Shown here: positions 53,201 to 60,239 of the stretch, piece by piece | Numbering within the stretch: the stretch's first letter is position 1 | Layout: each line of letters starts with the position of its first letter | NCBI RefSeq assembly: GCF_000328475.2 | Contig: NC_026479.1 | Location: 744,001-808,000, forward strand | DNA: 64,000 nucleotides | Reading direction: 5' to 3' | Origin: Mycosarcoma maydis | Taxonomy: Eukaryota > Basidiomycota > Ustilaginomycetes > Ustilaginales | Notes under the pieces: generated by a model | The model's input: only the letters and a program-made list of their open reading frames with translations | Database searches by the model: none | What the model was told of the DNA's origin: nothing | Position numbers and translations under genes: made by a program

Positions 53201-53862
53201 GTCTCGACTTCTGCAGTGAGCGAGGCAACCTGTTCGTGCGAGGCGGCCAGTTCGGCTGCTAGTTGGGTGATTTTTTCCTTGGATGCCTCGTTCGCTCGCT
53301 TTTCATCGTCGAGCGCAGTCTGTAGCGCGCCGATCTGGTTCTGAAGGTTGACGACTTCAGCCTGCAAGATGTCTTTGAGACGTAAAGCTTCGACTGCGGC
53401 AGTGCTCTCCTTTTGTACATCCTGCTCCAGTCGGTCATTGGTGGCCTTGATAGCAGTCAAGCTGGCTTGGGCGCCTTCCTGGGCTTCTCGAAGCGCGGAG
53501 ACCTGCTCTTTCCAGCCTAACGCTTTCAGGGCAATGTCATATAGGTGAAGTACGAGGTCGGCATCGGGAGATTGGAGACGCTCAATATTGACGAGTGGAC
53601 GTGGCTCGGCGCCGCTCAAGGTGGTCAGTGCCAGCGTGAGCTGATCTTCCGGGAAGTGGGGAGGTAGTTGCACTTGTAGAGGTGTCGTTTTGGGAAGATT
53701 GGCAGCCGCCGACACGTCGACCGTGGGTGTTGCGGTCGGGTCCTGCATGGTGATGTCGGTGGAGGTAGATGCAGAGAGCTTTTGTTGCGCAGCGGCGTCA
53801 GCAGCTGCTAGAGAAAGTCTCTGAATCTCCTGAGGGTCGGGAGGGGGATTGGAATCCACCAT
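47281..53862 (-). CDS. MLP1: Nuclear-basket protein TPR/MLP1
   Basis: 2193 residues in one exon from the ATG at 53862. Almost the whole protein from about 120 to 1900 is heptad-rich coiled coil (Leu/Glu/Lys/Arg/Gln/Ala), broken near residue 1450 by an Ala/Pro/Thr-rich stretch. The segment NRIRKSGKSFSQIYMELAKTQEELRRE at about 555-580 matches the conserved MLP1/TPR core. The C-terminal 200 residues are Gly/Ala/Pro/Arg-rich and basic, with a KRKLS and a KKPRA motif that may serve as nuclear signals. TPR/Mlp lines the nuclear-pore basket and supports mRNA export quality control and spindle checkpoint anchoring. The length lies between yeast Mlp1 (1875) and human TPR (2363). Confidence 0.93.
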   Translation of the reverse strand: MVDSNPPPDPQEIQRLSLAAADAAAQQKLSASTSTDITMQDPTATPTVDVSAAANLPKTTPLQVQLPPHFPEDQLTLALTTLSGAEPRPLVNIERLQSPDADLVLHLYDIALKALGWKEQVSALREAQEGAQASLTAIKATNDRLEQDVQKESTAAVEALRLKDILQAEVVNLQNQIGALQTALDDEKRANEASKEKITQLAAELAASHEQVASLTAEVETERRAKELVRSEKDRLSAELVGVSAQLTTLKSSTETGVRQAAEVRGRLDQAEQEKRDILASLQREREESTRKAEEINTLLSRNRDARQEISRLATSVQESRSQENIAKFKLQGLEQEIKLTKKDAEWAHEQLLKLNESSATFRAAKRAELSRAQAELDAARQEAAVARSKVESLQTAYNEASTKLSQTSDKVADLSARLSSQEDSFRSEVGSQSQLVKLLERRAEHSSQRIAELEQQWEEVLEQCRTREQEAWAETQKEVELRQALEEENRELSNALDRLAEGVGIGQGHRENGDALLNQTLDAMSDGDADSDVRSTASTPRRAGLLGTAASFNHSFGISPTAEIANRIRKSGKSFSQIYMELAKTQEELRRERLETNRLGSVLAQVMDELQERAPQLQAQREETERLTADLDEMVAQVAMVSQERDAVRAEAKRLTLDLESITRENGFMSQQLADLGRQVRELTKSIILRDDPSAAERLEDDGSFLAELDAIAPLPDTLPESDTQAVITTELVTFRSLTELCSQNARLLQVTRQLGAKMEEEERNYKARLADDQDDAVNEARELIVRLEDEVRQERFKVEEVSKERDLFRQLCATGGRSADNEKLEETSSNAIVPMKSGLPLAEYEALRSRHERLKSETDAELSRYREEIRSLQAELSKTTVDSAREHTLRQAAEDKFANLQRTFQLTKTDLDELSKRATSLQESFTRRDISVQMLEEQLIQSRSTLEQLRTQVSSLQAEKEVWKSLETKLLEENRDMQVERSSLQELVRTTQAMQSELEQRGQDAKSRLEQDVKRLDEINADLRSRLAAEQDLYRQLSLRREIETKDLQSRIDLSSSELSSAREALAIARTSADHTQLRVEDLTRQLESIQEKLSIYERRDQLSRDAVGFRAQADIQLSREEQLEIELSDLKAGRAAAQLEVRKSKLEVEQAAAAVAEKDAALSALTQEHDRLKDSTSSELTSKSAEIDGLQQQVASTSSQLSAVQMQLQELQQQLEIERSAFQAEKKSLEDAITELGTVEERARAEQEDVKSEIRKHVQTSKAAQLKLDEVTKQVDTLTNELAEVREQLKKARQDASALRSSKDLAEAEWGREKASWNAVRQALEREKADLQRKIDDLTTQNQILHTHLETINAQANQMREAAAAPLPSMDVEKELEQVSNAVPASSEPAAAATTDVADLSVEPAAQGVTESSKVADEGASASGTGEPVTTEAPVSKPVPPVEVKQEEGSTSGYELAHSLMKRRVEELHEVVKFLRREKEIVDLQMEINKQETSRLKQTLEHVNKTLAETRSELDTERAKTASSASTTSRHVELLEKINQLNELRENHNTLQESASRGEMRIAQLESELRAANTELEPVREQLRNAQIELEASQAELNVMREDSKRWQSRAQSLLQSHGMNEEMQKAEQQYGEAQQKIKELETKLKESESATEGVKAELVTAKQNFEKLREQVRARIAAERKAVAEAQEKLVALQKEKDEDAAKYQEAIATHEANVAQLIVERDALKQQLEEAQASASSTVADGHGGAAATIATGETSVAPTAEVEAAAASTNAVDQQAAIQAAVAEAQKQFDEIKAKLEAEKQEVEAARDKHLQRGREFLRDRRAAQAEVQERDATIAQLKKEFAENNAEAIEKAVQERLAAGGNGNISTGAADAGSDLSILRMRVVELEGKLQASETRIRELEAQLASCNVPTDIAELKATHARELQELRTSLELKYAQLPASVEGNDVESQVQQRLSALEAERQVAVQEAIAAAVSVREAELKAQHDENAKARFEAGKNEANLRNTLMIKQKDNKIAKLTAEIAALKGEEVAGAGTTGAPTGPAGSGAGAGGGATNLPTRPGVFGRGAAQAGRATPRPAVARPIPTGPANPANPVSTPAANATPKTVASIRGAAAGRGGTTRIAHAAARGGRGGTTAGAKRKLSTQGLNTSNAANAAAADGQGGAKKPRAAGAPIALKKPGQGGAGQ

Positions 53863-54482
53863 GACCGGCGTAGAGCCGTAAGTAGACTAGCGAGCTCTAA
53901 CAGCGTCGAGATTGACAAATCGAGGCGAAAAGGACGTCGTCATGCGCAGACGAATGGTTGATCGAGCCGAAGCAGTTCCGTAGGTCTCGTCTGCGATTCA
54001 AAGAATTGCAGTTGTAACGAGCGCAGATTGGTGATGGTCAATGACAGTGAACTGGATGGAAGAAAGATGATTCGTGATTGGATTCACGATTGTGACACAC
54101 TCACCCTTTCTGTGATTCGCGATTCGCGATTGATGCGTTAAGTTATTTGCCGATTTGCTGCCTCAGACAGCATCTTCACGTGACGGCTCAGCGAAATTTC
54201 GAGCGAGGAGCGTGGCAGTCAAATTGAGTTCATATATCAGTATGACGGTCGAGCCACCAAGAAGTCAACCTGCAGGACAACCTTGGCTACAAGGGCTTGG
54301 TCCGTGGGCTTGTCTTCGCGCCCTTTTCTCAACCACCACATTTCCGCTGTTGGACTCACGCTGCGACATACACCTCACACGAGAGAATCAGAGGAATCGC
54401 GCTAGCAGACGTAGCTGGCAGAATCAGCGTGAAACCAGTCAAGACCGCGCATTTGCAAGGAAGCTAGAGGCTGCTGTCCACC
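53863..54482. other. Divergent intergenic region MLP1 / GRASP
   Basis: 620 bp with heptamer-like copies in both orientations at about 54069-54090 and 54114-54132 (TGATTCGCGATTCGCGATT, a variant unit). No supported ORF. Confidence 0.55.
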
Positions 54483-55553
54483 ATGGGTGCTTCTGAATCC
54501 AAACTCCGAGTAGACGACTCGAACGAAGCACCGAGGCAAGGATACCACGTTGTACGAGTTGCGGCTGGCTCACCCGCTCACCTTGCCGGCATCGAGCCGT
54601 TTTTCGACTTTTGCGTTGGAATCGATGGCGTAGCGCTTGATCCGTCAAAGGACGTCGACGGCGGAGGCGACGCTACAGGATTGGGAGCGTGGAAGAGTCT
54701 GGAAGAGCGCGAGGGAACACAAGTCATTCTGAATGTATGGAACTCGAAACGTCAGCAACTGCGTCAAGTCAGCCTTGTACCATCAAGAGAATGGTCATCT
54801 CAGCCGTCGACCAGCAGCATCAATGGTACCAGTTCACGAGCAACTTCGCAACCTTCGCTTTTAGGACTCTCTCTGAGGCTATGCAACCCATCCCAAGCAC
54901 TTTCGCATGTGTGGCATATCTTGGAGATCCTTGAAGGCTCACCTGCTGAGTCTGCTGGTCTGGTTCCCTTTGGAGACTTTGTCATTGGCTGGCCTGGTGG
55001 CGTTTTGCAGGCCGAAGGCGACTTTTACGAGCTTGTGGAAGCACATACCGACCGTGCATTGCGGCTGTACGTGTACAATTCCGACTATGATCACACAAGA
55101 GAGGTCATCATCGTACCAAATCGTGAATGGGGCGGAGAAGGCTTGCTAGGCTGTGGAGTCGGGTATGGGCTGTTGCATCGTATTCCAAAACCGCAAGACC
55201 TGCCCAAGGTACCGCCAGAAATGTCGTCGCACGATGACCAAGAGCCACCGAATTCCGAGGACCAATTGAAAACGCCACGCATCGGCGGTCCTCCTTCTGC
55301 ATTCGCAACACCGACCGGTACTTCGCGCTTTGATGAAGACGAATTCAGTACACCGCTCGCTAACCCTTTGAGCGCAAATCCAAGAGCAGCGGCTTCAAAC
55401 GGATTCCAAGGCCGCCAACTGTACGGCGACAGTCACGAACAAGATGAATTGGACGACGACGACCAAGACTACGAAGCCAATCGATCCGGTGTCACTGTCA
55501 GCATGCGGCGTGAAGAAGACCAAGACCAAGGCGACATCACAGATTTCGCATGA
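54483..55553 (+). CDS. GRH1: Golgi reassembly stacking protein (GRASP/Grh1)
   Basis: 356 residues from the ATG at 54483. The start MGASESK is a myristoylation signal, as in vertebrate GRASPs (yeast Grh1 is acetylated instead). Two PDZ-like GRASP domains follow: GYHVVRVAAGSPAHLAGIEP FFDF (about 20-110) and the second with WHILEILEGSPAESAGLVPF and GDFVIGWPGG (about 125-225). The block NREWGGEGLLGCGVGYGLLHRIP is the family's signature end of PDZ2. The C-terminal third is acidic and Pro/Ser-rich (SPR region). It acts in Golgi organisation, COPII docking and unconventional secretion. Confidence 0.95.
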   Translation: MGASESKLRVDDSNEAPRQGYHVVRVAAGSPAHLAGIEPFFDFCVGIDGVALDPSKDVDGGGDATGLGAWKSLEEREGTQVILNVWNSKRQQLRQVSLVPSREWSSQPSTSSINGTSSRATSQPSLLGLSLRLCNPSQALSHVWHILEILEGSPAESAGLVPFGDFVIGWPGGVLQAEGDFYELVEAHTDRALRLYVYNSDYDHTREVIIVPNREWGGEGLLGCGVGYGLLHRIPKPQDLPKVPPEMSSHDDQEPPNSEDQLKTPRIGGPPSAFATPTGTSRFDEDEFSTPLANPLSANPRAAASNGFQGRQLYGDSHEQDELDDDDQDYEANRSGVTVSMRREEDQDQGDITDFA

Positions 55554-55732
55554 GTTTCAGTGCAGTTTCGATCACAGTCATCTTTGTACAAGTCGTACTC
55601 AATACAGAGCAGGCCTCTCACACATTGTCAATGTAGAAAGTGGTGCGGTTCAGATTGACAAAAGGACATTCTCGCTCAATTCAGTAGTGTGCGAGGCAAC
55701 ATCACGTGAAGGCTGACCTCGTACTTCCTTGA

Positions 55733-58006
55733 TCACTCGCGCTTGAGCGGATTGCGAAGCGACGCAAAGAACGGTGGCGTCTCGAGGCCCAATCTACGCT
55801 GTACTTCTTCTGCCCATACGGTGAAAAGACCAATCTTGTGATCGAGCTGCTCGACTTGGATCTTGTGCATCTTTTCGCGCCTCGATGCCTCGTCGGTCAA
55901 GTCGTGACACATGTCGCGCATTGTATCTAGACGTTCCGAGAGCTCGTCGATCTTGTACTTGTACTCCGTCAGCTCGGCCTGCTTGTGGTCAAGCTGTTTC
56001 AGCAGTTCCTCCTCTTTGGTGCTGGTAGTAGGTGTTGCCACAGATTGCATAGCAGAAGGCTTGGCTTGAGCGGGGGATGCTTGTGCCGCAGCGGATGGGA
56101 ACATAAGCTCTGCCATAAACTCGATCTCATCGTCCGTAGTCGATGGATTCTTGGCAAGGCCATTCGTTGCCCTCTGGGAGCGCAGTTTCGTAAAGAGCGC
56201 TTGATTCGGCTTTGCTTCGTTGCCGCTTGTGGTGATGTCTGGCTTGAGCTGGGAAATCGTCGACTGCTCACGCCCTGTCAAGTTGTCATCCCAAGCAGCG
56301 ATATAGACATCATGCAAATCTCCAAACTGGTCCGATAGGGGATAAGAGGACTTGTCAGTGCCGGTCACCGTTGTGTTGACCTTGGTGGCGCCGATCTTGG
56401 TCCGGTTTGTCTTTGTCTTTGCCTCAGACTTGACGTGGTTGATTGGCACTTCGGCTGACACATCACGAAGCTGGCCGTTCGTGGCAATGTGCAGGTCTGA
56501 GACGGGTAGCAGATAGTTCCCGTCTTCAACGCCAGACTCTCGCCTGTCAGCGTCGATGGTTGGCTCGGACTCGGAATGGGAGAATGGATCGACGGCAGCC
56601 TGGTCGGTTCCAGAGGGTGACTGGGATGACCTGAGATCGCGTTCGCGAATGGCACGATCCACATCGCCAATCCACTCTTCTCGACTATCAGGCTGTGCAT
56701 CAACGCTAGCTGAGAGAGCAGAGTCTACCCCCGTCGGACTTTTGCTGTTCGCCTGAGATGCAGAAGCCGAATGTCCTGCAGCCCTCTGCCACTTGAGCTG
56801 AGCGCTGTGTTCGGCCGGGTTTGGACTAGCCGATGTAGCAGACGAGGAGGCGCGCGTCCTGGCCTCCGATGCTTTGAACGGAAGACCATCGCTTGAGGCG
56901 CAAGAGATATCGTCATGTCGTGAAGAGTGCCTAGGCTTCCATCTGCCGTAGTCTCCCAGCTCTGATCCTCTTCGGCCTACATGGGAACCAAAGAAAAATT
57001 CTGTGTGGTGCGGATCAAAGATGTCACCCCAAGCGCCACTAAAGCTACGCTGAGAGGAGAAAGGGGCAGCGCACTGAGCAGTTTTGCGATCCTGCTGTTT
57101 GATCCAATCGCGTCGCTGTGCTACAGCTCGGGTAGCTTCTTCGAGCTCGCGTTCGATCTGACGGCCGATTTCGCCACCGGCTTGGCCATCACGGAGACCT
57201 GCCGCAACTAAGCTCTGCACCCGGCTACCCGACAGCGCATTGATCCTAGCGAAATCGAGCGCTACACGACGCCAAGCGCGTGCATCCCGGTAAGCGAGGC
57301 TTCTGGCGGTTTGAAGATGTTTCATATTTTGCCGATTGCGTGCGAGCAGGTAGATAGCAAGAGTAGAAGCAGCTCCGAAGAGACAGAACGTGAAAGTCGT
57401 GCTACCTCGAGCGGGGTTCGCGGTGGCAGGCTCCGAAGCTGGCTTCAAGTTGGATCGAGGCGATGTTGGCGAGCTTTCTGACGGGTCCGTCGGCTTTCTC
57501 GACGATTCAGAGGACGGGGAAAAGAACGGGGAAGCCGAGCCAACGGAAGCCAGACTGGATTGTGCAAGCTTAATAGAAGTTTCAGTCACCTTGGATACCT
57601 GAGTGGACGCAGCGTCCAGTAGCGAGGTCAAGGAAGAAGGGATGGCAGATCTAAGGGAGAAGCCGGCCTCGTCCGACCGGGTCGAAACGCTTGCGAGCAG
57701 AGTATCGTCTGACTGAGGTGGATGAGTTGGCAAAAATGCGGATTGGTTATCAGAGGAGGGGCGTGTTGGCAAGTTGACGTCAGAAGCGGGAGAGGGAGAG
57801 TGGAGGAAACTGTAGCAGTTGCTCAGTGGCATGTGTGATAGAGGCGAAAACAGTCGGATCAGCAGAGCATGGTGTTGGATGGGAGCAAGAAAGTCGGTGA
57901 CAGAAAGAATGGAAACGGTACGAGGATCAAAAAAGGTAACGCGTATACTTGGGTTGGGATAACGGTCAAAGTGTTTGTGAGGCCTGAGGCGCTCGAGGAA
58001 GCACAT
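55733..58006 (-). CDS. Hypothetical membrane protein with C-terminal coiled coil
   Basis: 757 residues from the ATG at 58006; an internal ATG at 57832 (MPLSNCYSFLHSPSPAS, residue 59) could be the true start, since residues 1-58 have no special feature. Residues 60-200 are Ser/Pro-rich. A single hydrophobic segment at about 203-222 (STTFTFCLFGAASTLAIYLL) is followed by a charged, helical block with RSLAYRDARAWRRVALDFAR and REIERELEEATRA-like sequence. A long polar middle leads to a C-terminal coiled coil (about 685-740: LLKQLDHKQAELTEYKYKID...) ending VWAEEVQRRLGLETPPFFAS. No family was recognised. The arrangement would suit an organelle tether, but that is a guess. Confidence 0.7.
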   Translation of the reverse strand: MCFLERLRPHKHFDRYPNPSIRVTFFDPRTVSILSVTDFLAPIQHHALLIRLFSPLSHMPLSNCYSFLHSPSPASDVNLPTRPSSDNQSAFLPTHPPQSDDTLLASVSTRSDEAGFSLRSAIPSSLTSLLDAASTQVSKVTETSIKLAQSSLASVGSASPFFSPSSESSRKPTDPSESSPTSPRSNLKPASEPATANPARGSTTFTFCLFGAASTLAIYLLARNRQNMKHLQTARSLAYRDARAWRRVALDFARINALSGSRVQSLVAAGLRDGQAGGEIGRQIERELEEATRAVAQRRDWIKQQDRKTAQCAAPFSSQRSFSGAWGDIFDPHHTEFFFGSHVGRRGSELGDYGRWKPRHSSRHDDISCASSDGLPFKASEARTRASSSATSASPNPAEHSAQLKWQRAAGHSASASQANSKSPTGVDSALSASVDAQPDSREEWIGDVDRAIRERDLRSSQSPSGTDQAAVDPFSHSESEPTIDADRRESGVEDGNYLLPVSDLHIATNGQLRDVSAEVPINHVKSEAKTKTNRTKIGATKVNTTVTGTDKSSYPLSDQFGDLHDVYIAAWDDNLTGREQSTISQLKPDITTSGNEAKPNQALFTKLRSQRATNGLAKNPSTTDDEIEFMAELMFPSAAAQASPAQAKPSAMQSVATPTTSTKEEELLKQLDHKQAELTEYKYKIDELSERLDTMRDMCHDLTDEASRREKMHKIQVEQLDHKIGLFTVWAEEVQRRLGLETPPFFASLRNPLKRE

Positions 58007-59025
58007 TCGTCATGTCTCCTGTCTCGGTATCATGAACCAAAGCCAACTTGCTGGTCTGTGCGGCCAGACGGTGCGTAGATGCGCGCGTAACCCAACTTCT
58101 GTAAAGACAAGCCACGGCAGAGACACTCACAGAACGATCACGGATGTTGGCGTGGCTCAGCTATGTTATCACGAATCGTGAATGTGCTGAGTTCAGGATC
58201 CCTCGCACGACCTGGTCCAGCAGTGCACGCCAGCAGTGCACGGATGGCTCTGATACTTTTTTAATGTGGATGCACCCTTGCAGCGCTCACCACGACTTTA
58301 GCTTTGAACCCTTGGACCCTTATGCTGGACAAGCGCCGCTCACGTCTTGCGCGCATTCACAATCACGAATGTGAATCACGAATTCGTGATTCGTGATTAC
58401 AGTCCCGGGACGATTCACGATTTTTACAAGATCATAATGTGAAACGAACGGGCGTAACATCTGTATTTTTAACAACAAACGTTCAAGAGACGAAAAGTAG
58501 GAAACGTGAAGCATTCACGATTCACGATTCACGCTCGTTTCGTGTTTGACATGATGCAGCTTGACGACGCTCTGGCTCGCATGCCCTATTTTCCCCCCTT
58601 TTTCTCTCCCAATCGGGACTGCAGTCACTGTGCTCTCGCGTCGAGCTTACAGCTGGACATGCTAACTTAAGTTAACTCACACTCGTGACTTAGGTGAGCT
58701 CCAGCTTTGGCCCGTCCTCCGCAATCCAGATCCAGACCCTGGTGGACTCTCTCTCTGATTGTGACTGCAGCCGATTCTGAGCAGATGCGACAGTCGTGAG
58801 TGCTCGAGCCTGCGCACAGCTTTCTCCGCAATTGGTGCTTCGCGGAGCTCGGCTCTGTCCCAACCAGCTCTGTGTACAGCAGCTCTACCTGTGCTCAACA
58901 GCCTGAGCTGCAGATTCAACGCGATCGGTCTGCACTAAGTTAGCCCCTCTTTCTTCTCGACATCCATCGACCTCAAATCACGCGACGTCTCAGAAATCAA
59001 CGGCGACCTTGATCACCTACGCACC
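58007..59025. other. Divergent intergenic region, membrane protein / SCP2
   Basis: 1.02 kb with heptamer clusters at 58361-58398 and 58513-58533, including a perfect palindrome. One TTAACTTAAG-like AT segment lies near 58665. No supported ORF. Confidence 0.55.
58373..58392. repeat. Perfect 20-bp palindrome built from the heptamer
   Basis: GAATCACGAA and its exact inverted copy TTCGTGATTC meet at an AATT centre. It belongs to the heptamer family but arranged head to head. Confidence 0.9.
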
Positions 59026-59842
59026 ATGTCCAAACCCGAAGAGCGAATGAAGGCTGAGGCCACGCAGGCCCTCGACGCCCAGGATGAACTCAACTGTCCA
59101 GGCTTTGAATCGAGCCGAGTTTTCGCGCTCTCGGCGCAGCTGCTCGCCAATCCGCCTGCGGGCTTCCCATCTCGTAAGCGCCTGCTGCGATCGCTCCAGA
59201 GCGTCTACCTCTTTTCCATCCAGCCATCCACCGCCATTGATCCCTCCAACCCTCGCACCAAGCCAGTGCAGGGTAACGCATCCACGTCTGGTGGTGCGCT
59301 TCGACCGGCTCTCTGGTTCGCCGACATGAAGAACAAGGGCGTCATCGGTCGAGGCCAGCCACCCAAGACGGTGCTTGGTCGAAAACGTAAGGCTGACGTC
59401 GTGATCGAGTGCAGAGACAGGGACTTTGTAGATCTTGCTACCGGAAAGGTTCAAGCCCAGCGACTCTACAACGAAGGAAGGGTAAGTGCTTGTCGCTGTT
59501 CGCTGTTCGCTGTCCGCTGTCCGCTCTTCGCTATTCAGTTGTACATCAAGCGTCCAAGGCGAATGCATCAATATTTGTGACAATTAGATGGCTGACCGTG
59601 GACTTTCGGCATTTTTCCTGCCCGTATTGCAGATCAAGATCAAGGGTGACCTCGATCGCGCACTTCGAGTCGCTACGCTCTTCTCGCACGAGCGTTCCAA
59701 GATCTACGGAACTCCCTCTCCTACACCAGACGCCGAGACCAAGGTCGCAGCCGTCGAATATCAGCGCGAGGGAAACGATGCTCGTGATACCGACTACGGC
59801 TCTGGTGCTCCCGCTCCGCTCCCCGATCGCGCAAGGCTTTGA
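59026..59842 (+). CDS. SCP2-domain sterol-carrier-like protein with PTS1-like end, two exons
   Basis: Exon 1 is 59026..59481 and exon 2 is 59633..59842; the 151-bp intron runs from GTAAGT to TTGCAG. The product has 221 residues. An N-terminal extension (1-105) is followed by an SCP2 lipid-binding fold: GRKRKADVVIECRDRDFVDL, TGKVQAQRLYNEGR joined to IKIKGDLDRALRVATL. The C-terminal tripeptide is ARL, which fits the PTS1 consensus [SAC][KRH][LM], so import into peroxisomes is plausible. Another acceptor 45 bp upstream (AG at 59586-59587) would keep the frame and add 15 residues, and an unspliced message would stop early without the ARL end. SCP2 proteins bind sterols, fatty acids or acyl-CoA. 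Confidence 0.88.
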
Positions 59843-60239
59843 GTTCGGCATGCTGTCTGCTGCACTGTACACCACAGCTTTGGTCCCACCCAGCATCAAG
59901 CCGCTTAGCTTGAATGACCTGAGTGCCATAGTGGTGGCTTTAGGACGTAGTTGCATAGCATGCTGTGTGGGGTAACTTCATCACTTCTTTTTCGGTAATG
60001 AATCTATTTACATTCTCAACAGAGTGTGAAAAGAACCGACTAAAGCAAAAGGCGCAAATGGAATCAGACTTTGTGGGCCGATAAATAGAAACAGAGCAAA
60101 AAAACGAGCGTATAAAGTTGAATAAGGACTGTGAGAAATCATAAAGAGCGAGACTTGAAAACAAAGAGAGACAAAACGACCAAGTCGGTTGTACGTAGAA
60201 TCGTGAATACGAGTTATCACTTGACGAGGGGAGCGCAGA
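59843..60239. other. Convergent 3' region SCP2 / kinase
   Basis: AT-rich 3' region with ATAAATAG- and AATAAG-like stretches on both strands that could serve polyadenylation. No ORF of note. Confidence 0.5.
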
